Assembly (NCBI GenBank): GCA_964617105.1
Contig: CAZTWC010000068.1
Coordinates: forward strand, 1-15,017
DNA: 15,017 nucleotides
Reading direction: 5' to 3'
From: CAZTWC01 sp964617105 [NCBI: uncultured Myxococcia bacterium]
GTDB taxonomy: Bacteria; CAZTWC01
Numbering within the stretch: position 1 is the first letter of the stretch; every line of letters begins with the position of its first letter. The translations under genes and the position numbers were made by a program. Below the pieces are notes generated by a model that searched no databases, was not told where the DNA came from, and worked only from the letters and a program-made list of their open reading frames with translations. Positions 7,450 to 14,450 of this stretch are shown in pieces.

Positions 7450-9954
7450 TTAGGACGGACACTCTCCAACTGGATGTAAAGGGTTTGACCTTTTAAAATG
7501 TAACTGGTTATCTATTACATCTACCATCACCTGGTCTCCTCCTTTGATTTCACCTCTGATAATATATTCTGACAGAGGATTCTCCACCAGGTTTTCAATG
7601 ATCCTGCGCATGGGACGGGCTCCGGTATCGATATTAAAACCACCGTGCTCCACCAAATAATCGAGTACCGCCGGGCGGTAGTGATAACTGATGCCCCGCT
7701 GGTTGTACAATACCCCGGCGCTTTTATCGATTAACAACCGGGTCACTTTTAAGATCTCTTCATGGTTCAAAGGAAAAAAGATCATTTTCTCATCAATACG
7801 GCTCCACAATTCGGGGCTAAAACGCTTGCGAGTTAAAGATAAGATGGCGTTCCGTTGCTGGTCTTTATCTTCTTCCCCTTTGGAAAAGCCGATGGTACGG
7901 CGACCAGAAGGGCCGCTATAAAAATATTCTGACCCCATATTGGTGGTTAAGATCACTACGGTGTTGGAGAAATCCACCTGCCGGTTAAGGTTGTCGGTGA
8001 GACGTCCCTCATCTAAAATTTGCAGCAGCAAACGCACCACTTCAATGCAGGCTTTTTCCACTTCGTCAAAGAGAATCAACTGAAAAGGGTCTTTTTTTAC
8101 CCGGCCGGTTAGTAATCCACCCTCATCAAAGCCTATATATCCTGGAGGCGAACCAATAAGCCGTGATATCGAATGGGGCTGGTTGTATTCACTCATATCC
8201 AAAATGAGCATCCGCTTTTGGGAGCCGAAAAAATAGTCGGCAATAGATTTGGCCATCTCGGTTTTGCCCACTCCGGTTGGGCCCAAAAAGAGAAAAGAAC
8301 CCATGGGGCGGTTGCTGGAAAATCCAGCATAGTTTCTTCTGATGGTCTGGCAGGCTTTGACAATAACCTCCTCGTGGCCCACAATGTTTTTACCAATCTC
8401 CTCCTCTACCAAAAGGATATAATCGGAATTTTGACAACCCATCCTGTCCATAGGGATGCCGGTAAGAGTTGAAACCACCTTGTATATGTCATCCACCTCC
8501 ACGGTTTCCTTGCCCTCCTGGGCTGCCTTTGAGCCGGCATGATCCAATAGAGCGATGGCTTTGTCCGGCATATGGCGGTCGGTAATATACTTAATGGCTA
8601 ATTTTACCGCCATCACAATACATTCATCAGAAAAAATGACATGGTGATGCTTCTGGTAATGGGGCGCTACCCCCTTTAATATCTCCACCGCCTTATCTTC
8701 ATCCGGTTCATCCAGTTTCACCAGTTGGAAACGGCGAATCAAGGCATCGTCTTTGGATAAATGTTTGCGGTATTCCTTAAAAGTGGTGGCCCCTATACAG
8801 GGAAATTCTCCGCGGGCCAGGGAGGTTTTCAGTTCATTGGCAGCGTCTTGAGTGTTCTCATTGGAAGACCCGGCGCCAATCAGACAATGGATCTCATCGA
8901 TAAACACAATCACCTTGCCAGCGGCTCTCTTCACCTCATCTTTAAGCCCCTTCATCTTTTCAGAAAAAGTGCCCCTATATTGAGTGCCGGCCAGGATGCT
9001 GCCAATATCTACTTCCACCAAAATTTTATCACCCAGATTTTTGTATTTATCAGGTTTTTTGACCAACTCCAAAGCCAATCCCTCAACCAAAGCGGTTTTA
9101 CCAACCCCGGCTTCACCCAAAAGCAGGGGATTATTGGTGCGACGCTGGCCCAAAATAACCAGCAACTCCTCCAACTCCTTTTCCCGCCCGATCAGGGAGT
9201 CAATCCGATTTTCCGCCGCCTGTTGGCTCAAATTGCGGCCCAGGCTGTTCAACAGAGGAAATTCATCTTCATTCAGATGATATCCTACTATAGGACTGGT
9301 ATTGGCTGATTTTGCTCTCTTTTTTGAACCATCTTCTCTCAAATAATTTTTTGTCAATGGTGCTGAAAAGGTAGTTTTTTTGTCTACCACCCTTAAAGTT
9401 TCGGAGGGTATTTCGGTCCTGATTTTCTCTTTTGGTTCAGAAAAAGCGCAGGTATGTTCGCGGTCATAGTATTCTTCATCATTCTCATCTTGCGGATCGA
9501 TGAGCCCCAGCAAGTAATCAGAAAATCTCTCCCGGTAACGGCTGGGTAGATTACCTCTTGACAGCAAAGAGTTGGCTGATTTACGCAACTCAGCAATTTG
9601 GATATTAGCCCCCACCAGCATGGCGTATGCCGCGGAGTTGGTGATACTGCAAAGTGATACCAGCAAATGAAGGCAATTTACATCGGAAAATACACCCCGG
9701 GCAGAGGACATTTGAATGCTCTTGGTTTTTATATTGTGAATCATCTGGGCTGATTCCTGCCTGATTTTCCTGGTATAGTCCAAAATTTTGCGGAGATCTA
9801 TCTTATGCTCTTGGAGAAATAATTCGGCACTGTTTGGCAAAGTAAAAAGAGCGAACAATAGGTGGGCGCTGGAAAGAGCCTCCTGGGCCTTGCTGGCGAT
9901 ATCGCGGGCTTCTGCCCAAACTTTTTCTAATTCTAATGAATCTTTGGGAACCAT
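7450..9954 (-). CDS. Clp-family double AAA+ ATPase (ClpA/ClpC-type, likely ClpP partner)
   Basis: An 834-residue HSP100 unfoldase that threads substrates, usually into the ClpP protease. Residues 1-150 are a Clp N-terminal domain, then comes an unusually long charged linker (about 150-230). The first AAA+ module has Walker A GEAGVGKT at 280-287 and Walker B D353-E354; the second has GPTGVGKT at 558-565, pore loop GYIGFDEGG, Walker B D630-E631, sensor 1 TTNMG and sensor 2 GAR (R780). There is no ClpB or ClpC coiled-coil middle domain between the modules, which is the ClpA layout. An IGF tripeptide at 688-690 sits where ClpP-binding ATPases carry their loop and ClpB does not, so a protease partner is inferred. 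ATG 9954 is preceded by AGGAG (complement of 9961-9965), six bases upstream. clpP and clpS are not in the window. The gene converges on RNase J, 50 bases away, with no visible terminator between them. Confidence 0.93.
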   Translation of the reverse strand: MVPKDSLELEKVWAEARDIASKAQEALSSAHLLFALFTLPNSAELFLQEHKIDLRKILDYTRKIRQESAQMIHNIKTKSIQMSSARGVFSDVNCLHLLVSLCSITNSAAYAMLVGANIQIAELRKSANSLLSRGNLPSRYRERFSDYLLGLIDPQDENDEEYYDREHTCAFSEPKEKIRTEIPSETLRVVDKKTTFSAPLTKNYLREDGSKKRAKSANTSPIVGYHLNEDEFPLLNSLGRNLSQQAAENRIDSLIGREKELEELLVILGQRRTNNPLLLGEAGVGKTALVEGLALELVKKPDKYKNLGDKILVEVDIGSILAGTQYRGTFSEKMKGLKDEVKRAAGKVIVFIDEIHCLIGAGSSNENTQDAANELKTSLARGEFPCIGATTFKEYRKHLSKDDALIRRFQLVKLDEPDEDKAVEILKGVAPHYQKHHHVIFSDECIVMAVKLAIKYITDRHMPDKAIALLDHAGSKAAQEGKETVEVDDIYKVVSTLTGIPMDRMGCQNSDYILLVEEEIGKNIVGHEEVIVKACQTIRRNYAGFSSNRPMGSFLFLGPTGVGKTEMAKSIADYFFGSQKRMLILDMSEYNQPHSISRLIGSPPGYIGFDEGGLLTGRVKKDPFQLILFDEVEKACIEVVRLLLQILDEGRLTDNLNRQVDFSNTVVILTTNMGSEYFYSGPSGRRTIGFSKGEEDKDQQRNAILSLTRKRFSPELWSRIDEKMIFFPLNHEEILKVTRLLIDKSAGVLYNQRGISYHYRPAVLDYLVEHGGFNIDTGARPMRRIIENLVENPLSEYIIRGEIKGGDQVMVDVIDNQLHFKRSNPLHPVGECPS

Positions 9955-9995
9955 TCAGGTCTCCTGGGTAAATGTTTTGTAAAATTAACCTGTTG

Positions 9996-10024
9996 TTCAC
10001 ATTGGGAGGATAACTTACTATACT
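9996..10024 (+). promoter_or_regulatory. Candidate promoter for the DUF362 gene
   Basis: TTCACA (9996-10001) and TATACT (10019-10024), 17 bases apart, each match the sigma70 consensus in five of six positions. The start would be near 10031, leaving a leader of about 110 bases before TTG 10143. A weaker alternative lies downstream: TTGCCA (10059-10064), 16 bases, TAATAT (10081-10086). Confidence 0.45.
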
Positions 10025-10044
10025 AAACATAGAAAAGGGTGCAA
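10017..10044 (-). promoter_or_regulatory. Candidate promoter for the Clp ATPase gene
   Basis: On the minus strand, TTGCAC (complement of 10039-10044) and TATAGT (complement of 10017-10022) are separated by 16 bases. The start would be near 10010, giving a leader of about 55 bases to ATG 9954. The -10 element overlaps the -10 of the opposing candidate promoter. No HrcA- or CtsR-like operator was recognised. Confidence 0.42.
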
Positions 10045-10061
10045 TTCAACTGCAAAGCTTG

Positions 10062-10079
10062 CCAATTTTCAATAATTGG
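10062..10079. repeat. 18-bp inverted repeat in the DUF362 leader
   Basis: CCAATT (10062-10067) and AATTGG (10074-10079) form a perfect inverted repeat with a six-base centre. It lies in the predicted leader between the divergent promoters and the DUF362 start. It could be an operator half-site pair or a weak RNA hairpin; AT-rich chance is also possible. Confidence 0.35.
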
Positions 10080-10142
10080 ATAATATTTAAAGGATTACTG
10101 TATTTGCTCTCTGAGCACGGACGTAACCTGGCGGAGGTGATC

Positions 10143-11276
10143 TTGAAATCTAATGTTTTCTATTGCGATATGCGCAGCTCCTATAAAAACTCCATTTTAG
10201 ATAAAATAGTTCGATTGTGCAGCCGGGCCGGGTTAGATGACCTAATAGAACCTCGTAACCGGGTGGCCATAAAAATTCATTGGGGCGAGCCGGGAAACCT
10301 GGCCTTTATTCGTCCGCCTATTATTAGACAAATGGTGGAAATAATAAATAAAACCGGTGCTTCCCCTTTTGTTACCGATACCAACACCCTCTACTCCGGC
10401 GGTCGGCATAATGCCATATGTAACCTGCAATCAGCGGCCGGCAACGGTTTTACCGCCCAGACCCTGGGCGCTCCCATCCTGGTGGCAGACGGTTTGGTGG
10501 GACTTGATTATCAAAAAGTAAAGGTACCCCAACCCCTGCAACTAAAAGAGGTTAAAATCGCCGCAGCCATCGAACAGGCCGACTTTTTACTGGTAATCAG
10601 TCATTTCAAAGGACACATGCTATACGGATTTGGCGGCGCCCTCAAACACCTTTGCATGGGTTGCGCCCCCTCTCCTGCCAAGAAACAGTTGCACTCCGAT
10701 TTCAAACCCAAAATTGACCAGAAAAAATGCGAAGGTTGTGACATCTGTCTGGAAAACTGCCCATGCCAGGCTATTTATCACCCGTCAGAACAAAACCATC
10801 CCCAGATTAACATGAAAAAGTGTATCGGTTGCGGTGAATGTTTGGTGTTGTGTCCAGTGCGGGCCATCCCCATTAAATGGAAAACCAATATCGAGCCCTT
10901 GTTCAAAAAATCGGCTGATTTTATCAAAGCGCTACTCTCCATTAAAAAGGGGAAAACCTTTTTTCTCAATTTTATCACCCAGGTCACTCCAGACTGCGAC
11001 TGCTGTAGCTGGAGCGATTTACCTATTGTCCCGGATATCGGTATCTTTGCCTCCCAGGATCCGCTGGCGTTGGATGCCGCATGCCTGGAGATGGTAAACC
11101 GGGCGCCCGTCTATCCTGGCTCTGCCCTGGAGGAGAAAATTGGTAAAGAGAACCTGACCTCCTTTAAAGGTGACAAATTCCAAAAAATAACCGGCATTAA
11201 CCACCAACCATTTTTCCAATACTTACAGCACCACCAGGTTGGCTCAATCGACTATGAACTGAAAAAGGTGGAATAA
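10143..11276 (+). CDS. DUF362-domain iron-sulfur protein with 2x[4Fe-4S] ferredoxin module
   Basis: A 377-residue DUF362-family protein. The N-terminal two-thirds carries the family's IKIHWGEPGN, FVTDTNTLY, ISHFKGH and FGGALKHLCMGCA segments. It is followed by a bacterial ferredoxin-type module with CxxCxxCxxxCP at C196-C206 and C227-C237, each expected to bind a [4Fe-4S] cluster, and a C-terminal CDCC stretch. Electron transfer is likely but the partner and substrate are unknown for this family. The start chosen is TTG 10143: GGAGGTGATC at 10133-10142 matches ten bases complementary to the 16S rRNA 3' end, with the GGAGG core five bases from the TTG, and family proteins begin at this point. 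An earlier in-frame TTG at 10059 adds 28 residues without a ribosome binding site. It is divergent from the Clp gene and 53 bases upstream of rsmE. Confidence 0.88.
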   Translation: MKSNVFYCDMRSSYKNSILDKIVRLCSRAGLDDLIEPRNRVAIKIHWGEPGNLAFIRPPIIRQMVEIINKTGASPFVTDTNTLYSGGRHNAICNLQSAAGNGFTAQTLGAPILVADGLVGLDYQKVKVPQPLQLKEVKIAAAIEQADFLLVISHFKGHMLYGFGGALKHLCMGCAPSPAKKQLHSDFKPKIDQKKCEGCDICLENCPCQAIYHPSEQNHPQINMKKCIGCGECLVLCPVRAIPIKWKTNIEPLFKKSADFIKALLSIKKGKTFFLNFITQVTPDCDCCSWSDLPIVPDIGIFASQDPLALDAACLEMVNRAPVYPGSALEEKIGKENLTSFKGDKFQKITGINHQPFFQYLQHHQVGSIDYELKKVE

Positions 11277-11329
11277 AGTTTAACATATTTTATAGCCAGA
11301 ACTGATAGCCGCCCAAAACCAAGAAATAT

Positions 11330-12112
11330 ATGACCACTATTAAATACCTCTTTTTAGATATAAATTTTGATTCGCTAGAGCCGGTAACCATATCTCGCGA
11401 GCAGGAAATCTTTCACCAAATAAAAAATGTACTGCGGCTTAAAAAAGGCGATTGTATTTGCACCTTTAATGGTCGCGGCGCCAGCCAGCTGATGGAGTTA
11501 CATAACTGCAACCAAGAGCAGATCATTGTTATTCCCAGGGGCCCGGCAGATAATTCCTCATCTCATAACCAAACTGGCCTAACTCTCCTTTTAAGCATCA
11601 GTTCGGCGGCTAAATTCGAGTTTGTTTTGCAAAAAGCGGTAGAGATGGGAGTGATTGCCATCAGGCCACTTTTTTGTGAACGCAGCAAAGTGGTCTCTCC
11701 TCCTGAAAAGTGGCAACAAAAAAAGATGGCTCGCTGGAATAAAATTATCAAATCTTCCTGTGCCCAGTCACGCCAAACCACCCTCCCCTCTCTATTACCA
11801 CCGCTTGAAATCAACGATCTTTTTACCAAACTAACCCCTCCTGGCCCACCACAGGAGTTGGGTCTTCTGTTTACCCCAGGAAAGCATAACGCCCGGGCCG
11901 GCCAATTTCTCCGCCAGTTCTCCCCAATGCTGGCCAAACAACAGATACAGATAGCCATCGGTCCAGAAGGTGGTTTTTCCCCTGAGGAGATAGAAATTTT
12001 CACTAAAAACCATTTCCACCCCCTCTCCCTGGGCGACAATATTCTCCGTTATGAAACAGCAGTTATTGCCATCATCAGTGTTTTGCAGTTCCTGCGCGGT
12101 AACTGGGGATAA
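11330..12112 (+). CDS. rsmE: RsmE, 16S rRNA (uracil1498-N3)-methyltransferase
   Basis: A 260-residue SPOUT-class enzyme that methylates N3 of U1498 in helix 44 of 16S rRNA using S-adenosylmethionine. The N-terminal PUA-like region shows H-x-x-x-NVLRLKKGD. The methyltransferase domain has the family's KFEFVLQKAVEMGV, an ERS triplet, and SCAQSRQT. The C-terminal knot that binds the cofactor shows IAIGPEGGFSPEE (GPEGG at 211-215) and LGDNILRYETA. Length is normal for the family. ATG 11330 lines up with the usual N-terminus but only a weak AAGAA precedes it, so translation may rely on co-transcription with the DUF362 gene. It ends in TAA at 12110-12112. Confidence 0.95.
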   Translation: MTTIKYLFLDINFDSLEPVTISREQEIFHQIKNVLRLKKGDCICTFNGRGASQLMELHNCNQEQIIVIPRGPADNSSSHNQTGLTLLLSISSAAKFEFVLQKAVEMGVIAIRPLFCERSKVVSPPEKWQQKKMARWNKIIKSSCAQSRQTTLPSLLPPLEINDLFTKLTPPGPPQELGLLFTPGKHNARAGQFLRQFSPMLAKQQIQIAIGPEGGFSPEEIEIFTKNHFHPLSLGDNILRYETAVIAIISVLQFLRGNWG

Positions 12113-12148
12113 GATGGACCGGATAACTTTTTCTTGCGAGATAGGTTA

Positions 12149-12177
12149 TATAATGTCAAAATAGGGTTTTGACCATT
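12149..12177 (+). promoter_or_regulatory. Consensus -10 box with adjoining inverted repeat upstream of the RDD gene
   Basis: A perfect TATAAT lies at 12149-12154; the -35 region 16-18 bases upstream is T-rich and poor. Immediately downstream is an inverted repeat: AATGTCAAAA (12152-12161), five bases, TTTTGA (12167-12172), one unpaired C, CATT (12174-12177). It covers the expected start site and ends just before GGGAG (12181-12185), the ribosome binding site for ATG 12192. The weak -35 plus an operator-like palindrome suggests a regulated promoter; no T tract follows, so it is not a terminator. Confidence 0.4.
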
Positions 12178-12191
12178 ATTGGGAGATAGGA

Positions 12192-12656
12192 ATGGAACTA
12201 GCCTCTTTTTCAAGACGTTTTCTGGCCTTGGGGTTAGATTTGCTGATTTTGTCTTTACCGCTTTCGATTATCTTGATGACCTATGCCATTTTAAATGACT
12301 TACAACTCTATGCGCCTTACTATCAAACCGGAATAGACCTGGTGCCTGAAATAGTTTACCGGTTTTATCCAGTATTGCTGCCCACCTTCTCTATCTGGGC
12401 TTTGGTGATCTTTCTCTATTTTTGGCTGACCACTTTTGGCGGAGGTCAAAGTATAGGCAAAATGCTGCTAAAGATGAGAGTTATCCGTCTCGATGCCAGC
12501 CCCTGTAAACTTACCTGCGCTCTCTGGCGCACAATTTTTCAGTTTATTTCTGTTATGCTTTTCTTTTTTGGTTTCTTTTGGGCAATTTTTGACTGTAAAC
12601 GGCAATCCTTTCATGATAAAGTTGTTAAAACCGTAGTAATCAGGTGCTATTCGTAA
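12192..12656 (+). CDS. RDD-family inner-membrane protein
   Basis: A 154-residue integral membrane protein of the RDD family, named for conserved Arg and Asp residues. RRFLALGLDLLIL near residues 8-20 provides the N-terminal Arg and Asp. GGGQSIGKMLLKMRVI follows the second helix. WAIFDCKRQSFHDKVVKTVVI closes the domain with the usual D-R-x-x-HD pattern. Three hydrophobic helices lie near 10-33, 58-82 and 112-133. Some RDD proteins have been linked to ion transport, but most are uncharacterised. ATG 12192 follows GGGAG at 12181-12185. Its TAA overlaps the ATG of the next gene (TAATG, 12654-12658), so the two are translationally coupled and probably function or are regulated together. Confidence 0.9.
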   Translation: MELASFSRRFLALGLDLLILSLPLSIILMTYAILNDLQLYAPYYQTGIDLVPEIVYRFYPVLLPTFSIWALVIFLYFWLTTFGGGQSIGKMLLKMRVIRLDASPCKLTCALWRTIFQFISVMLFFFGFFWAIFDCKRQSFHDKVVKTVVIRCYS

Positions 12657-13717
12657 TGAATTTAAAAGAAGAACAGAGTCTGGTAAATAAATTTTCTGCT
12701 AAGATTGATGCGGTCTTAGATCGGGATAAATTGTTCTTTGATTGCCTCGAAATCCTGTCCAGGTATTTTGAGGGGATCATTATTCTTACCCGCTGCAAAA
12801 ACACATTTCAAGGTAGTTATGCCATTGGTTACGACCAGGATGAATTTCGCTGTATCAAGATAGATATCAAAGCGCTTCCCCTGGTGATCAGGGCCTTTGT
12901 TCAAAAAGAGACCTGGATAAGCATAGAAGACAACCATGATGCCACAGATTTTTTAAAAACCTTGCAACAGCCCATGATGCAAGATTTTTTTCTTCGGGGT
13001 TTAAAAATCGGTCCTCATCCTGCCGGCTTGATATATGCGGATACCTTAAAAACCGGGTATTCACCTCCAGACCTGGATGTTCTTCAACCTTTTTTAGAAA
13101 AACTGGATAAATCTCTATTCAGAATACTGAAGGAAAAGAAAAAAAAGCGTCAAAGTCCCCAGATAAAACCGGAAGACAAAGAGGTGGCTACCGAAGATAA
13201 GGAAGGTGAAATTAAGCCCGCGGAAGAGGCAGCAACAGAAACAAAACTTGAGCAGGCGGATACTGCTCCGGATGAAGATATACCTATTGATGAAATAGGA
13301 CTGGACACAGACCAAGACGATGACAACACTCCTGAAGAAGTGATTGCAGCAAAAACTGAACCTGAACAGGCGATAGAAGAAGTATCAGAGGATCAGGATT
13401 CAACTGAAGTTGACTCTACAGATCAAAACGATTTTGAATTGGAAATTGGCTCCCCGGAGATCAAATCTGCAGATACGCAATCGATTTGGGAGACTGCCCC
13501 GGATGAGGAGATGAAACTACCGGAAATGGAAGGTGAGGAAAATAGTGATGACCAGAATACTCCCCAGGCAAAACTCCAGCGACTCCTGGATGGATTGTGG
13601 GATTTTAACCCCACTGTCAGGCAAAAAAACTTTGACCAGTTATTAGAAGTTGGAGAAGAGGCTTTACCCCTCTTAATCAAGTCCTTTCCCGGCCCCCTGT
13701 TTTTAACCGCCACTTGA
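12656..13717 (+). CDS. GAF-like / acidic-linker / HEAT protein, N-terminal part (frameshifted)
   Basis: The first part of a gene that appears broken in two. From ATG 12656 (TAATG overlap with the RDD stop), residues 1-160 form an alpha/beta domain resembling GAF-type sensor domains of deltaproteobacterial proteins: EILSRYFEGIIILT, then GYDQDEF, then GPHPAGLIYADTL. A KEKKKK basic stretch opens a highly acidic, probably disordered linker (about 161-300). The first HEAT-like helices (about 300-345) read DFNPTVRQKNFDQLLEVGEEALPLL, shown here in pieces as DFNPTVRQ and GEEALPLL. The frame then ends abruptly after SFPGPL with FLTAT and TGA at 13715-13717. An extra T in the T5 run at 13700-13704 would continue it as FPGPLFFNRHLKYN into the next frame, giving one 588-residue protein. 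An in-frame GTG at 12644 is less likely as start. The function is unknown; a scaffold or signalling role is a guess. Confidence 0.75.
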   Translation: MNLKEEQSLVNKFSAKIDAVLDRDKLFFDCLEILSRYFEGIIILTRCKNTFQGSYAIGYDQDEFRCIKIDIKALPLVIRAFVQKETWISIEDNHDATDFLKTLQQPMMQDFFLRGLKIGPHPAGLIYADTLKTGYSPPDLDVLQPFLEKLDKSLFRILKEKKKKRQSPQIKPEDKEVATEDKEGEIKPAEEAATETKLEQADTAPDEDIPIDEIGLDTDQDDDNTPEEVIAAKTEPEQAIEEVSEDQDSTEVDSTDQNDFELEIGSPEIKSADTQSIWETAPDEEMKLPEMEGEENSDDQNTPQAKLQRLLDGLWDFNPTVRQKNFDQLLEVGEEALPLLIKSFPGPLFLTAT

Positions 13718-14421
13718 AGTACAATAAGTTCCCTTCTGTTGACCAACATGGACCGGTTTTGGCTCTGTTGCTGAAGTTAGGAGATCTGGTTATACCCGAT
13801 ATGCTGAAAATAACTGAAGTGGATGATGCCGAAGAGCGTTTCTATGCCATTTATATGTTTTCAAAACTTAAAACCACCAAACTGATCCCTTACCTTTTTA
13901 AAAGGTTGACCGATGAAGATCACAAAATTGTGAATATGTCCTGTGAAATACTTTATAACTATAGAAATGAAGCGGAATTTACCCAATATAGCACTTTACT
14001 GGAGGAGAAATTAAACAGCCCGACTATTGAACAAAAAATAGAAGCAGCCTATTGCATGAGCAAAATTAAACATCCAGAATTTGTACCCCAATTGATAACC
14101 TGTTTGCGTTTTAAAAACCAATTATTGGCGGAAGTTTGCCAACGAGCACTCCTGGAAATTACCAAGCAAAATTTTGGCTTACGCCCTAAAAAGTGGAACA
14201 AGTGGTGGGAAAAAAATAAAGCCTGTGATCGGGTGGCGTGGATAATTGAAGGTCTCTCCATGAAAGATGCCAATATAAGACTATCTGCTATTGAAGAGTT
14301 ATCAATTATTTTGAAAGATACTTTTGATTACGATTATAGCGCTCCTCCCAAACAGCGCCAGCAGGCAATTCAAAAAATAAAGAAATGGTGGCAACAGAAC
14401 AGTTCTAAACCTTCTTCATAA
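13714..14421 (+). CDS. HEAT-repeat protein, C-terminal part of the frameshifted gene
   Basis: This frame continues the preceding protein: 235 residues of paired amphipathic helices typical of HEAT/armadillo repeats, for example ERFYAIYMFSKLKTTKLIPYL, which is best read as RFYAIYMFSKL then KLIPYL, followed by DHKIVNMSCEIL and EQKIEAAYCMSKIKHPEFVP. The tail has a WNKWWEKN segment and a basic, tryptophan-containing end. Reading upstream of the nominal TTG 13714 gives FNRHL in frame, which joins SFPGPLF of the previous frame if one base is added in the T run. There is no ribosome binding site for TTG 13714. It is therefore unlikely to be an independent gene. It converges on the minus-strand TIGR04552-like gene with 29 bases between stops and no visible terminator. 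Confidence 0.75.
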   Translation: MKYNKFPSVDQHGPVLALLLKLGDLVIPDMLKITEVDDAEERFYAIYMFSKLKTTKLIPYLFKRLTDEDHKIVNMSCEILYNYRNEAEFTQYSTLLEEKLNSPTIEQKIEAAYCMSKIKHPEFVPQLITCLRFKNQLLAEVCQRALLEITKQNFGLRPKKWNKWWEKNKACDRVAWIIEGLSMKDANIRLSAIEELSIILKDTFDYDYSAPPKQRQQAIQKIKKWWQQNSSKPSS

Positions 14422-14450
14422 AGAGTGCCCGTCCGGAGCAATGCTTAGCC

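Noticed and set aside
10059-10142. TTG 10059 as start of the DUF362 protein
   Set aside because: No ribosome binding site, overlap with the promoter/leader region, and an added N-terminus not typical of the family.
12114-12164. A 16-codon ATG frame between rsmE and the RDD gene
   Set aside because: GGGG lies five bases upstream, but the peptide is very short, has no regulatory codon pattern (no run of one amino acid) and overlaps the promoter.
12644-12655. GTG 12644 as start of the GAF-like/HEAT gene
   Set aside because: ATG 12656 gives the standard TAATG coupling with the RDD stop; the extra four residues have no support.
13656-13674. AAGAGG/CCTCTT hairpin upstream of the HEAT frameshift, considered as a frameshift stimulator
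   Set aside because: It lies 26 bases upstream of the T run within ordinary HEAT coding sequence, whereas known -1 stimulatory structures lie downstream.
14422-14450. Convergent gap between the HEAT gene and the TIGR04552-like gene examined for a terminator
   Set aside because: Contains only a TCCGGA palindrome and no T tract; too little for a call.
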